The notes: generated by a model from the letters alone, not told the origin. DNA of 38,027 bases from an uncultured Geobacter sp. (GCA_903857795.1 CAIOGM010000126.1:1-38027); one strand, 5' to 3'. Numbered from the stretch's first letter, positions 24,046 through 33,693 are shown. Made by a program: numbers and translations.

Positions 24046-27000
24046 ATGACGCAGCTTTTAAACGGTACTTCCGTGCCTGATTTTCGGCAGATCTTCGACC
24101 AGGGTCCGGGATGTCGGCTTCTGCTGGCGCCGGACACTCCGCGCTTCACCGTCCTTGCCGCGACCGACGCCTACCTGACCACGACCGGGAGCCGGCGTGA
24201 CGAGATCATGGGGCGCCCCTTGTTCGAGCTGTGTCCCCACAGCCTCGATGACCGTGCGACCGCGGCGGCGGCCAACACTCGGGCGTCGCTGGAGCGGGCG
24301 CTGGAGCTGCGCCTCCCGGACAGCCTGGCGCCGCAACGACACGACATCCGCCGTCCGGAGGTGGAGGGGGGCGGATTCGAATCCCGGTATTGGAGTCAGC
24401 TCAATACGCCGGTCCTTGGCGCAAGCGGTGAGATTGCTTGTCTCATCCATCAGGTTGAGGAGATCCCCGAGCGCACGCAGATCCAGGAGGCGTTGCGCCA
24501 GTCGGAAAAGTTGAACTGCGCGATCGTGGACTCCCTGGAGACGAACATCTGCGTCCTCGACGCCCATGGGACGATCCTATTGGTCAACCGGAAGTGGCGG
24601 GAGTTCGCCGCGGCCAACTCCATGGAGCTGGAAAACGCCGGCATCGGCGCCGATTATCTCGCGACCTGCGCCGGGGCGCGGGGAGACGAGGGGGAGAGCG
24701 CCCGCCTCTTCGCCCGAGGGGTCAGAGCCGTACTTGCCGGAGAGCGGAGCGTCTATCTTCAGGAGTATCACTGCGATTCCCCGACAGGGCGGCTCTGGTT
24801 CCATGGCCGGGTAACCCGTTTTGCCGGGAGCGATCCGGTCCGCGTGGTCGTGACCCATGAAGAGATCACCGAACTCAAGCAGACCGTCGAAGAGCTGACG
24901 GTAAACCGCACCCTCCTCGCGGCGATCATCGAAGGGAGCACGGACGCAGTCTATGTGAAAGATCTGGTGGGGCGGTATCTGCTGTTCAACGCCGCCGCGG
25001 CTAATTTTGTCGGGAAGAGGCGCGAAGAGGTCCTGGGATGCGACGACACGGTGCTCTTCCCTCCGGATGAGGCGCGGGCGCTGATGGCGCGAGACCGGGA
25101 GGTGATGTCGGGAGACGCTGTCACTACCTGCGAGGACTCTTTTACCACTGCGTCGGGGGAACAGAGTGCTTTTCTGACGACCAGAGGGCCGCTCTTCGAT
25201 GCCGAAGGGAATGTTACGGGTCTCTTCGGCCTTGCCCGTGACATCACGGAACAAAAACGGTTGGAAGAACGAGCGCGCGTCATATATCGGCGCCAACAGG
25301 CGCAACTCCGTCTGTACGCTATGGACGCTAAATCTTATCAAGAAGTGCTGGATTTCGGCCTGCTTGAAGTTTTGCAACTTACCGATAGCCCCATCGGATA
25401 CATCTTTCTCTACGATGAGGAGGCTCGCGTTTTTATTCTCCACTCCTGGTCTCCTGAGGTCTTGCCGGTCTGTTCAGTCATGGAGCAACAGACAGTATAC
25501 GAGCTGAACCGCACCGGATTATGGGGAGAGGTGGTCCGGCAGCGGTCACCGGTCGTGGTCAATGACTTTACCGAACCCAATTCCTCTCTGAAGGGGTATC
25601 CCGAGGGGCACGTTCCCCTGACGCGCTTCATGAGTGTTCCAGTGGTGCAGCATGGCCGGATCATGGCGGTAGTCGGTGTCGGCAACAAACATGAGCCTTA
25701 CACGGAAGACGACGTGATTCAACTCAAGCTCTTTATGGACGGACTCTGGAATGTCGTCGAAACGTGTCGTGCGAAAAAGAAGCTGCAGGCTGCCATAGTG
25801 TTTGCGGATAACGCCAACCAGGCCAAGAGCGAATTTCTGACCAACATGAGCCATGAGATCCGGACCCCCATGAACGCCATCATCGGCCTGGGGCACTTGG
25901 CGCTCCAGACCGATCTGACTGACAAGCAGCGGGATTATCTGGCAAAGATCACCACCTCCGCCGAAGGGCTGCTGCGGCTGTTGAACGACCTGCTGGATTT
26001 CTCCAAGATAGAGGCCGGAAAGCTGGAACTGGAAGCGGTCCCCTTTGACCTCCGGACCTGTCTGGATCGTCTGCTGGGGATGGTCGGGGTAGGGGCCTCC
26101 GCCAAGGGGTTGGGGCTGCGTCTCACTCTCGCTCCGGAAACCCCGGTGCACCTGGTGGGGGACTCCTTGCGTCTGGAGCAGATCCTCGCCAACCTGCTGG
26201 GGAACGCCGTCAAGTTCACTTCGACCGGGGAGGTGGTGCTGACCGTCCGCCCTCTGGCGGATGAGGCGGAGTGGACGGTGCTGGAGTTTACGGTACAAGA
26301 CAGCGGCATCGGGATGACTCCGGAGCAGAGTGAAGGGATCTTCGAACCGTTCACCCAGGCGGACGGCTCTATCACCCGCCGCTACGGCGGTACCGGCCTG
26401 GGACTTAACATCTGCCAGCGGCTGGTGGCGCTCAAGGGGGGAGAGCTCTGGGTGGAGAGCGACTACGGCAAGGGGAGCCGCTTCATCTTCAGCGTCCGTT
26501 TCCGTCGGGGGGTGGCTCCCCTCTCCGATGGAGCGGGGGGAGTGATGCTGACCAGCGGAGCAACGGTGCTGACCGGCTGCCGGTTTCTGGTGGTGGAAGA
26601 CCAACCGCTCAACCAGCAGGTGCTGCGGGAACTCCTGGAGCAGGTGGGGGGGAACGTCGCCATGGCCGCCAATGGCCGGGAGGCGCTGACCATCGTGGCT
26701 CACGAGGAGGGGCGGTTCGACGCCATTCTCATGGACCTGCAGATGCCGGAAATGGATGGCTACGAGGCAACCAGAGTGCTGAGAAAAGAGTGGTCGGCTG
26801 AAGCGCTCCCCATCATCGCCATGACGGCCCATGCCGGCCGGGAGGAGCGGGAGCGGTGTCTGCAGGCCGGCATGAACGAGCACCTGACCAAGCCGGTCAA
26901 ACCGGAGCAGCTCTATGCCTGTCTCCTGAAGTGGGTGGGAAACGGTCAACCGGACGAGACCGCGGCTCCGGCCTCCTCTCCTGAGGCTCCCGTACTGCTG

Positions 27001-27399
27001 CCGGAGAGCCTGCCGGGACTCGACCTCTACGCCGGGCTGACCCTGCTGGGGGGGAACACCGCCCTGTACCGGAAACTGATCATCGAATTCGGCCAGGGCC
27101 AAGAGGGCCGGATGGCCGAATTAAGGCGCGATCTCGAAGCCGGCGAACTGGTGCAGGCGGGGAGAAAAGCCCATGGACTCAAGGGGGTCGCGGGAAATAT
27201 CGGCGCCACCATCGTGCACGCCCTGGCCGGTGAACTGGAACGGGCCTTCGCTCGCAACTGCGCCACCGCCGCCGAGCTCCTCCTCCCCATGTTGGAGGAA
27301 CGGATGGCGGAGCTGGGCCATTCTGCCGCCATTCTTATGGGGGAAACCCCCTCCGGACAGGATATCGCCGCGTGCGGTCTCGCTTTACACACTCGATGA
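24046..27399 (+). CDS. Hybrid histidine kinase with PAS domains, GAF, REC and HPt (BarA-like layout)
   Basis: 1117 residues, no membrane segment. Two divergent PAS-like regions (about 1-150 and 150-285) precede a clear PAS (about 285-415, '[20 protein letters not shown]' onward). A GAF domain spans about 425-580 ('[18 protein letters not shown]'). The HisKA domain has His603 in '[14 protein letters not shown]', and the ATPase domain shows '[16 protein letters not shown]' and '[13 protein letters not shown]'. The receiver has Asp897 ('[15 protein letters not shown]') and Lys in '[10 protein letters not shown]'; the C-terminal HPt domain has His1043 ('[14 protein letters not shown]'). The full His-Asp-His relay lets it phosphorylate a separate receiver. 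No signal ligand can be named. The MFS transporter and sigma54 activator follow within 16 bases and one base of overlap, so the three are probably one operon. The start is weakly supported. Confidence 0.93.
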   Translation: MTQLLNGTSVPDFRQIFDQGPGCRLLLAPDTPRFTVLAATDAYLTTTGSRRDEIMGRPLFELCPHSLDDRATAAAANTRASLERALELRLPDSLAPQRHDIRRPEVEGGGFESRYWSQLNTPVLGASGEIACLIHQVEEIPERTQIQEALRQSEKLNCAIVDSLETNICVLDAHGTILLVNRKWREFAAANSMELENAGIGADYLATCAGARGDEGESARLFARGVRAVLAGERSVYLQEYHCDSPTGRLWFHGRVTRFAGSDPVRVVVTHEEITELKQTVEELTVNRTLLAAIIEGSTDAVYVKDLVGRYLLFNAAAANFVGKRREEVLGCDDTVLFPPDEARALMARDREVMSGDAVTTCEDSFTTASGEQSAFLTTRGPLFDAEGNVTGLFGLARDITEQKRLEERARVIYRRQQAQLRLYAMDAKSYQEVLDFGLLEVLQLTDSPIGYIFLYDEEARVFILHSWSPEVLPVCSVMEQQTVYELNRTGLWGEVVRQRSPVVVNDFTEPNSSLKGYPEGHVPLTRFMSVPVVQHGRIMAVVGVGNKHEPYTEDDVIQLKLFMDGLWNVVETCRAKKKLQAAIVFADNANQAKSEFLTNMSHEIRTPMNAIIGLGHLALQTDLTDKQRDYLAKITTSAEGLLRLLNDLLDFSKIEAGKLELEAVPFDLRTCLDRLLGMVGVGASAKGLGLRLTLAPETPVHLVGDSLRLEQILANLLGNAVKFTSTGEVVLTVRPLADEAEWTVLEFTVQDSGIGMTPEQSEGIFEPFTQADGSITRRYGGTGLGLNICQRLVALKGGELWVESDYGKGSRFIFSVRFRRGVAPLSDGAGGVMLTSGATVLTGCRFLVVEDQPLNQQVLRELLEQVGGNVAMAANGREALTIVAHEEGRFDAILMDLQMPEMDGYEATRVLRKEWSAEALPIIAMTAHAGREERERCLQAGMNEHLTKPVKPEQLYACLLKWVGNGQPDETAAPASSPEAPVLLPESLPGLDLYAGLTLLGGNTALYRKLIIEFGQGQEGRMAELRRDLEAGELVQAGRKAHGLKGVAGNIGATIVHALAGELERAFARNCATAAELLLPMLEERMAELGHSAAILMGETPSGQDIAACGLALHTR

Positions 27400-27415
27400 C
27401 GAAGAAGGAGCAGTG

Positions 27416-28690
27416 ATGGCTACCACCCCGAACCACCCGAAAACACGACTAAATTCCGACCAGAAGAGCGCGTTCGCCGCCTCCTGGCTGGGGTGGATGA
27501 TGGACGCCTTCGACTACTTCATCATAGTCTTGGTCTATGCGGACATCGGCGCCGACTTCCACGTCCCCCTGGAGCAGATGGCCTTCCTGACCACCATCAC
27601 CCTGGTCATGCGCCCTCTGGGTGCGTACCTGTTCGGACTCTGGGCGGATCGTGTGGGGCGGCGGATTCCCCTCATCGCCGATGTCTGCTTTTACTCCGTG
27701 GTCGGGTTCCTCTGTGCCTTCGCGCCCAATTTCACGGTCCTGTTCATCCTCCGCCTGCTCTACGGGATCGGCATGGGGGGGGAGTGGGGGCTCGGCGCGG
27801 CGCTCACCATGGAGAAGGTTCCCCGTGAGCGGCGAGGTTTCTTCTCGGGCATCCTTCAGGCGGGGTACTCCTTCGGCTACCTGCTGGCTTCGCTGGCGTA
27901 CCTGCTGGTCCACTCTGCGCTGGGGCTGAGTTGGCGCTGGATGTTCGCCCTCAGCATCCTCCCTGCGTTCATCAGCCTGATCATCAGGGTGAAGGTCAAG
28001 GAGTCGGAGGTCTGGGTTCGGACGCGGGACCGCCTCAATGAGTCCAACAGCTCCATCAGCGCCGTCTTCTTCAACGGCAAGGTGCTCCGCCGGTTCGTCT
28101 ACCTGGTCTTCCTCATGGCCGGATTCAACTGGATGAGTCACGGCACCCAGGACATCTACCCTACCTTCCTCAAGTCGATAGAGCATGGCGGCGCTGGACT
28201 GGACGCGGCGACCGCCGGGTGGATCGCCGTCATCTACAACATCGGCGCTATTGGCGGCTGCGTGCTCCTCGGGGCGCTCAGCGATAGGTGGGGCCGGAAG
28301 GGGACGATCATCCTCGGCGCCGCCATGACGCTGCCGATCATCCCGATCTTCGCCTTCTCCCATACGGCGGGGCTCCTCTGTCTCGGCGCCGCCCTCATCC
28401 AGTTCACCACTCAGGGGGCGTGGGGCGCGATCCCCGCTCACCTCAACGAGATGTCGCCCAATGCGATTCGCGGCTTCTATCCGGGGGTCACCTACCAGCT
28501 GGGGAATCTCATCGCCGCCTTCAACCTCCCGATCCAGCAGCTGCTGGCGACCCGCTACGGCTATCCCCTCGCCATGACCATCACCGTTTCCGGCGCGGCG
28601 CTGACGGTCATCCTCCTCACCCTCTTCGGTCGCCAGGCGAAGGGGATCGACTTCAACGAGGAGCTCTCGCCGGGAAGGGGGGGGGAGTAA
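27416..28690 (+). CDS. MFS transporter, organic-acid/H+ symporter type (SHS-like)
   Basis: 424 residues from the ATG at 27416, with AAGGAG 5 bases before it; the longer frame runs back through the hybrid kinase and is discarded. About 12 membrane segments are visible. Family motifs include 'SWLGWMMDAFDYFIIVLVYA' in the first helix, the loop 2-3 motif 'GLWADRVGRR', 'RLLYGIGMGGEWGLGAALTM' and 'GALSDRWGRKG' in the second half. These match sialate/lactate-type MFS symporters (SHS) and related carboxylate carriers; the substrate cannot be fixed. Downstream neighbour overlap (TAATG) with a sigma54 activator and an upstream hybrid kinase suggest a substrate-responsive uptake operon. Confidence 0.88.
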   Translation: MATTPNHPKTRLNSDQKSAFAASWLGWMMDAFDYFIIVLVYADIGADFHVPLEQMAFLTTITLVMRPLGAYLFGLWADRVGRRIPLIADVCFYSVVGFLCAFAPNFTVLFILRLLYGIGMGGEWGLGAALTMEKVPRERRGFFSGILQAGYSFGYLLASLAYLLVHSALGLSWRWMFALSILPAFISLIIRVKVKESEVWVRTRDRLNESNSSISAVFFNGKVLRRFVYLVFLMAGFNWMSHGTQDIYPTFLKSIEHGGAGLDAATAGWIAVIYNIGAIGGCVLLGALSDRWGRKGTIILGAAMTLPIIPIFAFSHTAGLLCLGAALIQFTTQGAWGAIPAHLNEMSPNAIRGFYPGVTYQLGNLIAAFNLPIQQLLATRYGYPLAMTITVSGAALTVILLTLFGRQAKGIDFNEELSPGRGGE

Positions 28691-30273
28691 TGGGAATAGA
28701 TAACGAGCAGGCTCTGCCGGCAACTTCCACCCGGCGTCGCCAGGCCGAAGAGCGGTTGCAGACGAAAAAATCGGCAGAGGATCTACCCCGGACCAGGGAA
28801 GATGGACAACGGCTCGCGCATGAACTTGAGGTCCACCAGATCGAGCTGGAGTTGCAGAACGCGGAGCTGCTGCAGGCCCGGGACGAGACGGCGCTGCTGT
28901 TGGAACAGTACACGGCTCTCTACGATTTTGCGCCGGTGGGCTACCTTACTCTCGACCGTCGCGGCGCCATCCGCAGCATCAACCTCACCGGCGCCGCTCT
29001 TCTGGGGGTGGTGCGCTCCCTGCTGAATGGCCGGCGCTTCGACCAGTTCATCTCCGCGGCGTCCCGTCCCGCCTTCTCTGCGCTGCTCCGGACGCTCTTC
29101 ACCGCCCCGGCCAAAGAGACGTGCGAGGCGGAGCTGCTCACCCCGGATGATTCCTCCCGCTGGGTGCAGATCGAGGCGGTGGCCGACCCCTCGGGGGAGC
29201 AGTGCCGCCTGGCGGTCATCGACATCACCCAGCGTAAACGGCTGGAACAGGAGCTGCAAAGAAATTTGAGCGAAATCAGCGCCCTCAAGCAGCAGGTGGA
29301 AGCCGAAAACAGCTCTCTGCGGGCGGAGATCAGGGGCCGCCAACCGGGAGAGCTGCTTGGCGGCAGCGCCGCCCTGAGGAAGGTCCAGGACCAGGCGGAT
29401 CGATTAGCCAAAACTGACATCACCGTTCTCCTCCAGGGGGAAACCGGCACCGGGAAGGAGTTGATCGCCCGTTATATCCATCGGCAGAGTGGCCGCTGCC
29501 GGCAGAACCTCTACCCGCTCAGTTGTGCCGCCATTCCGGCCACCCTCATGGAAAGTGAGCTGTTCGGCCATGAGAAGGGGGCCTTTACCGGGGCCCTGGA
29601 GCGGCGGATCGGTCATTTCGAACTGGCGGATCACGCCACCATTTTTCTGGATGAGATCGGAGAGCTGGCTCTTGAAGCCCAGGCAAAACTGCTGCGGGTC
29701 CTCCAGGAAGGGGAGTTCTGCCGGATCGGCGGCGCCAAGACCCTCAAAACCGATGTCCGCGTTATCGCCGCCACCAACCGGAATCTGGCCGAGGAGGTTC
29801 GTCAGGGTCGGTTTCGTGAAGACCTCTACTACCGGTTGAGCGTCTTCCCGTTGACCATCCCCCCTCTGCGTGAGCGCTCCGAAGATATCCCGCTGTTGGC
29901 CTGGGCCTTCGTGCATGATCTGGGTACCAGGATGGGCAAAAACATCACCAGCATCAGCGCCGCAGAGATGACCGCGCTCCAGCAGTATCCCTGGCCGGGT
30001 AATATCCGTGAATTGCGCAACGTGATCGAGCACGCCCTGATCTTCAGCAAGGGCGAGACCCTGATGATTCCCCTGCCGGCGTCTCCTCCACCGGGTAACT
30101 GTCACTCCCTGTCGCTGAATGCAATGGAATATCAACATATCACCCAGGTTCTTCGGAGCACCAACTGGCGCGTCTACGGTCAAAAGGGGGCGGCCCGGCT
30201 GCTCGGCCTCCATCCCAACACCCTCTACTCCCGCATGAAGAAGCTCGGCATCCCCCCGCTCTCGCAAACGTGA
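28690..30273 (+). CDS. PAS-containing sigma54-dependent transcriptional activator (NtrC family)
   Basis: 527 residues from the ATG at 28690, which shares one base with the MFS stop and has a G-rich ribosome-binding site. An N-terminal coiled helix ('HELEVHQIELELQNAELLQA') leads to a PAS domain (about 75-185). The AAA+ domain has Walker A 'GETGTGKE' (about 251-258), the sigma54-contact loop 'GAFTGA' (297-302), Walker B 'IFLDEIGEL' (318-326) and the arginine-finger region 'REDLYYRLSVFPLTIPPLRE'. The C-terminal Fis-type helix-turn-helix is 'GAARLLGLHPNTLYSRMKKL'. There is no receiver, so the PAS domain or its partners supply the signal. It probably controls the adjacent transporter or kinase genes from an upstream sigma54 promoter (inference). 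Confidence 0.93.
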   Translation: MGIDNEQALPATSTRRRQAEERLQTKKSAEDLPRTREDGQRLAHELEVHQIELELQNAELLQARDETALLLEQYTALYDFAPVGYLTLDRRGAIRSINLTGAALLGVVRSLLNGRRFDQFISAASRPAFSALLRTLFTAPAKETCEAELLTPDDSSRWVQIEAVADPSGEQCRLAVIDITQRKRLEQELQRNLSEISALKQQVEAENSSLRAEIRGRQPGELLGGSAALRKVQDQADRLAKTDITVLLQGETGTGKELIARYIHRQSGRCRQNLYPLSCAAIPATLMESELFGHEKGAFTGALERRIGHFELADHATIFLDEIGELALEAQAKLLRVLQEGEFCRIGGAKTLKTDVRVIAATNRNLAEEVRQGRFREDLYYRLSVFPLTIPPLRERSEDIPLLAWAFVHDLGTRMGKNITSISAAEMTALQQYPWPGNIRELRNVIEHALIFSKGETLMIPLPASPPPGNCHSLSLNAMEYQHITQVLRSTNWRVYGQKGAARLLGLHPNTLYSRMKKLGIPPLSQT

Positions 30274-30555
30274 CCGAATAGCAGGCAAACAACAAAATAT
30301 CGTTAAGCCCCGACCAATCTTTATCTCCCGACCTGCAAAAAAATCCAAAAAATAAATCAGTTATACCCTGTGTGCACTCCCCATGTAATTGGCATGAACC
30401 CAAGAACTGTTCAGCCTCCATATGCGGTATTCGCCGATTGATTGAGTCCTTCTGACGGGAAGTAAGATATAGACTTTCAGAAAAAGATTTTTGCTCTGCA
30501 ACTATCCAGCTCACGAAAATAGAACCTGTAAAGCCGATCATTCACAGTTACGTTC

Positions 30556-30644
30556 TTCCCTTTTCAAGGGGGAGGTCAGGAGGGGGATGGGGAACTCTTC
30601 GTACTAGACCCATCCCCACCCCAGCCCTCCCCTTGAAAGGGAGG
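30556..30644. repeat. Inverted repeat of the CTCCCCTTGAAAGGG type
   Basis: Two arms of about 35 bases (30556-30591 and 30609-30644), roughly 80% complementary, flank an 18-base loop. Arm ends are CCCTTTTCAAGGG and CCCTTGAAAGGG; the inner part is G/C-rich (GGGGGATGGGG against CCCATCCCCACCCC). It lies in the 463-base gap between convergent genes (30274-30736), where I see no gene or clear terminator. The sequence type is a common dispersed intergenic hairpin in many bacterial genomes. Confidence 0.8.
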
Positions 30645-30736
30645 GAGCTATAACCAACATTAAACAATTCTCCCAAAAACAATATCTGAAATACTATAGT
30701 ACCGGGAGAACATCTGAAAGGGAGGCTGAAGGTGGT

Positions 30737-31333
30737 CTACCGGTTGGACGAGGTGATTGAGACCGCGAAGTTCTGGCCGTCCCGGGTGAAGCGGACCTGC
30801 TCCTGCCGTATCTCCACCACCCGGGCTCCGCCGATCACTGTTCCCTCGCCGATCAGCGCGCCGTTGATCACGGCTCTCCGGGCCGAGCGCTCCTCAAGCC
30901 AGGCGATGCCGGTCACCTTGAGATCGGCTGGCGCCGCTGTCATCGGTTCCGCGGAGACGCTCTTGGGGCGAGCCGGCGCCGGCTCCTTCGTCTCTGTACG
31001 GAGTGGCGGGAGAGCCGGTGGTGGCGCGGCTGGGATGACTGGAAGATGACTGGCAGCGGGGAGGGGAGGCGCCGGTTGCTCTGCCGCTTCGTGCCGGAGT
31101 TGTTCCGCTGCAGGGGGGGCGGAATTCCTGGACCTGGAGAGTTGCTCCATGATGACCACGGTGACGGCTACGGCCAGGAGGATTGCGCCGGCGATGAGGA
31201 GCGGCAGCCGCCAGGAGGGGGGAGAGGCGGTAGCCTTCCTTCCGGTGACCGCCGGACGGAGATCCAGCTGCCGGCCGCGCCGGGTCGCCTTCTCCTGTTC
31301 GAGTTTTTTCAGGGCGTCGAGGATGAGACTCAT
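30737..31333 (-). CDS. gspB: GspB-like type II secretion assembly protein
   Basis: 198 residues. It begins 'MSLILDALKKLEQEKATRRG', the typical N-terminus of GspB/ExeB-type proteins, with one membrane helix at about 43-62 ('LPLLIAGAILLAVAVTVVIM'). A Pro/Ala-rich periplasmic linker (about 65-130) follows, then a C-terminal GspB domain ('VTGIAWLEERSARRAVINGA' then 'GEGTVIGGARVVEIRQEQV'). GspA-GspB complexes insert the outer-membrane secretin through peptidoglycan. Its start overlaps the stop of the ExeA-like gene (ATGA), as expected for the pair. No other secretion genes are in the window. Confidence 0.85.
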   Translation of the reverse strand: MSLILDALKKLEQEKATRRGRQLDLRPAVTGRKATASPPSWRLPLLIAGAILLAVAVTVVIMEQLSRSRNSAPPAAEQLRHEAAEQPAPPLPAASHLPVIPAAPPPALPPLRTETKEPAPARPKSVSAEPMTAAPADLKVTGIAWLEERSARRAVINGALIGEGTVIGGARVVEIRQEQVRFTRDGQNFAVSITSSNR

Positions 31334-32961
31334 GGCCCGCCTCCAACGTCATGGCTCAGCGTCGGGTTCGGGAACCGTCCTCCTGTCCGGTAGAGGAGGA
31401 GCAGGGTCTGACGCCCCACGGTCCCGTCCGGCTCGAACCCTCTGCTGCTCTGGAACGACCTGACCGCGTCCAGGGTGGGCTGGTCGTAGATTCCGGTTGA
31501 ACTCCCCCGGTAGAGACCGGCTCCCTTGAGCAGCTCCTGCAGCCGTTTGACACTCTCTCCCCGGGCGCCGGGCTTGACGCCGGGGGAGATCCCCAGGTGG
31601 TTCTTCCAGGGGAGAGACGCCCGGCCCGACCAGATTCGTTCCAGCTCCGCCCCGCTCAGCGTCGTCCGTCCGGCCAGAGGAGGGGCGACGGTGTAGCGGC
31701 CGTCATGGTCACCGGTCAGTACCAGGTAGCGCCGGCCGGTGACCCCCGGGAGGAGCAGCTCCAGGATGGCCGGGGCATCGAGGCGCAGGAGCGCCCCCAG
31801 GTTGCCGGTGAACCGGAGGGTGTCGAGCCCCCGTTCCCGGGCCAGCAGTTCCGGCAGCTCCGGTCGGGACGAGCCCCAGGCGGCCGGGGGGAGAGCCCAG
31901 AGGGGGGCAATGATGTTAAACGCCGCCAGGGCGCTCTCCTTCTCGGTGGTGGTCGCCAGCGCCCGGGCAATGGCCGTCACGGTGAGAGGGGGGAGAGCCG
32001 GGGCCGGCGGAGGGGACGATGCGGCAACCCGCAGCGGTTTCCCTGCCGCTCCGGGCGGCCGCTGATTGAAAAAATACCATCCGGCAGCGGCCAGGAGGAG
32101 CAGGAACACGACTCCGGCGGCTACCAGCGACCGGTTGGCGATCCTCGGCCCCGCGGTGAGCCGGAGGTCGGCTATGGCGGTTCTCGCCATGGCAGGAGTA
32201 ATGGGGATCCGGTCCCGGGTATAGGCCAGCAGGAGCGCCCGATCGCAGGCCAGGTTGATGAGCCGGGGGAGGCCGCCGGAGAAATGATAGATCTGCTGCA
32301 CGGCGCCGGGGGTGAAGAGGGGTGCATCGTTGCGCGCCGCCACATCCAGCCGGTGGGTGATGTACTCCCGGGTATCGGCCAGGTTCATGGGGCGGAGGTG
32401 GTAGCTGACCCCTATCCGTTGCCCCAACTGGCGGAGCTCCGGCCGGGAGAGGAGATCCCGCAACTCCGGCTGTCCCACCAGCACGATCTGGATCAGCTTG
32501 TCCTGCTCGGTCTCCAGGTTGGAGATGAGCCGGACCTGCTCCAGGACCGCCACTCCCAGGTTTTGCGCCTCGTCCACCACCAGCACCACGGTGCGGCCGG
32601 CGGCGTTCTCTTCCAGGAGAAACCGGTTGAGATCGTTCAGCAGGTCGGCCGTGTCGGTATGTTCAGTCGGGAGGCCGTACTCCCGGTTGATGGACTGCAT
32701 GAGTCCCAGGGAGGAGAGGCAGGGGTTGAAGATGAGGGCGCTCCGGTACTGCTCGGGAGGGAGCTGGCCCAGGAGGGTCCGGATCACGGTGGTCTTACCG
32801 GCGCCAACCTCGCCGGTCAAGGCGATGAACCCCACATGGTGATCGATACCGTAGAGGAGATGGGCGAAGGCCTCATTGTGGTGGGCGCTGAGGAAGATGA
32901 ACCCCGGATCAGGGGTGATGTTGAAGGGCTTCTCGCGAAAGCCGTAATAGTCGCAGTACAT
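31330..32961 (-). CDS. gspA: ExeA/GspA-like AAA ATPase with peptidoglycan-binding domain
   Basis: 543 residues. The N-terminal 'MYCDYYGFREKPFNITPDPG' is characteristic of ExeA. The cytoplasmic AAA domain has Walker A 'GEVGAGKTT' (50-58) and Walker B 'VVLVVDEAQNL'. A membrane helix is at about 281-300 ('LVAAGVVFLLLLAAAGWYFF'). The periplasmic part contains a region of unknown fold and a C-terminal peptidoglycan-binding module of about 60 residues ('GESVKRLQELLKGAGLYRG', 'DAVRSFQSSRGFEPDGTVG'). With GspB it helps the secretin pass the cell wall. The ATGA overlap with gspB shows co-transcription. Immediately upstream is a run of nine G (33041-33049); no clear ribosome-binding site is seen. Confidence 0.88.
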   Translation of the reverse strand: MYCDYYGFREKPFNITPDPGFIFLSAHHNEAFAHLLYGIDHHVGFIALTGEVGAGKTTVIRTLLGQLPPEQYRSALIFNPCLSSLGLMQSINREYGLPTEHTDTADLLNDLNRFLLEENAAGRTVVLVVDEAQNLGVAVLEQVRLISNLETEQDKLIQIVLVGQPELRDLLSRPELRQLGQRIGVSYHLRPMNLADTREYITHRLDVAARNDAPLFTPGAVQQIYHFSGGLPRLINLACDRALLLAYTRDRIPITPAMARTAIADLRLTAGPRIANRSLVAAGVVFLLLLAAAGWYFFNQRPPGAAGKPLRVAASSPPPAPALPPLTVTAIARALATTTEKESALAAFNIIAPLWALPPAAWGSSRPELPELLARERGLDTLRFTGNLGALLRLDAPAILELLLPGVTGRRYLVLTGDHDGRYTVAPPLAGRTTLSGAELERIWSGRASLPWKNHLGISPGVKPGARGESVKRLQELLKGAGLYRGSSTGIYDQPTLDAVRSFQSSRGFEPDGTVGRQTLLLLYRTGGRFPNPTLSHDVGGGP

Positions 32962-33061
32962 TGAGGGTCCGGGGCCGGTTGCAGAAGATGGAGTTCGTCA
33001 TGCTACCAGCAGTGGCCGGAAAAAGCCAGCGCCGAGAACCGGGGGGGGGCGATCAATACTC

Positions 33062-33090
33062 TTGACTTTAGTAAACAAATTGTTTACATA
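33062..33090 (+). promoter_or_regulatory. higBA promoter with embedded operator palindrome
   Basis: TTGACT (33062-33067), a 17-base spacer and TACATA (33085-33090) form a plausible sigma70 promoter. A perfect palindrome, GTAAACAA-A-TTGTTTAC (33071-33087), fills the spacer and enters the -10. This is the expected site of an autorepressing HigA antitoxin (inference). The higB ATG at 33097 lies where transcription would begin. Confidence 0.65.
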
Positions 33091-33096
33091 CGGTCT

Positions 33097-33378
33097 ATGA
33101 TTCTATCTTTTGCGAACAAAGAGACTGAAAAACTCTTTACGACCGGAAAGTCAAAAAAACTTCCGACAGAAATAATTAACCGTTCGATCATGAGGTTGAC
33201 TCAGTTGGATAATGTCCGCGAGGTTTCAGATTTGCTGATACCACCATCAAACCGCCTTGAAACCCTTTCCGGTGATAGAGCAGGCCAGTGGAGCATCAGG
33301 ATTAATGATCAGTGGCGGATATGTTTTGTGTTTGCCAACGGCGAAGCTACTGCCGTCGAAATTACCGACTACCATTAA
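33097..33378 (+). CDS. higB: HigB-type toxin (RelE superfamily mRNA interferase)
   Basis: 93 residues. 'MILSFANKETEKLFTTGKSK' followed by 'KLPTEIINRSIMRLTQLDNV', 'LETLSGDRAGQWSIRINDQW' and 'RICFVFANGEATAVEITDYH' is the HigB/plasmid-maintenance-killer pattern. The Arg/Trp-rich segment 'WSIRINDQWRICF' belongs to the catalytic strand. HigB cleaves mRNA on the ribosome and is neutralised by HigA. The toxin-first order is characteristic of hig modules. There is no ribosome-binding site and the ATG falls about 6 bases after the predicted -10, so the message may be leaderless. The sequence is more AT-rich than neighbouring housekeeping genes, consistent with mobility. Confidence 0.93.
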   Translation: MILSFANKETEKLFTTGKSKKLPTEIINRSIMRLTQLDNVREVSDLLIPPSNRLETLSGDRAGQWSIRINDQWRICFVFANGEATAVEITDYH

Positions 33379-33390
33379 GGAGAGAAGTTA

Positions 33391-33693
33391 ATGGCTATAG
33401 TAAACGGACTTCCGCCCATCCATCCCGGGGTATTTCTGAAGGAAATACTTGATGACCTCGGCATGTCGCAAAATACGTTTGCCCATGCAATCGGCGTTTC
33501 TCCTATGCGCATATCTCATGTAATCAATGGTTCCCGTCCTGTAACTGCTGAGTTAGCAGTACTTTTCGGAAAGGTATTTGGACAGACTCCTACATACTGG
33601 ATGAACCTGCAAACCAGCTATGACCTGAAAACCGCCGAAAAAAATCTTGTTCAAAGGTTGCAGCACGTACAACCACTTTCGCTGGCTGCGTAG
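33391..33693 (+). CDS. higA: HigA-type antitoxin (XRE helix-turn-helix)
   Basis: 100 residues. 'LPPIHPGVFLKEILDDLGMS' is the HigA signature, leading into an XRE helix-turn-helix ('SQNTFAHAIGVSPMRISHVI') and 'RPVTAELAVLFGKVFGQTPT' then 'YWMNLQTSYDLKTAE'. It binds HigB and is expected to repress the operon at the palindrome upstream of higB. A strong AAGGAG lies 8 bases before the ATG, in contrast to higB, so antitoxin should be made in excess of toxin. Confidence 0.94.
   Translation: MAIVNGLPPIHPGVFLKEILDDLGMSQNTFAHAIGVSPMRISHVINGSRPVTAELAVLFGKVFGQTPTYWMNLQTSYDLKTAEKNLVQRLQHVQPLSLAA

Noticed and set aside
31597-32964. 455-residue plus-strand frame opposite gspA
   Set aside because: Arg/Gly/Glu-rich antisense shadow; gspA has clear Walker motifs.
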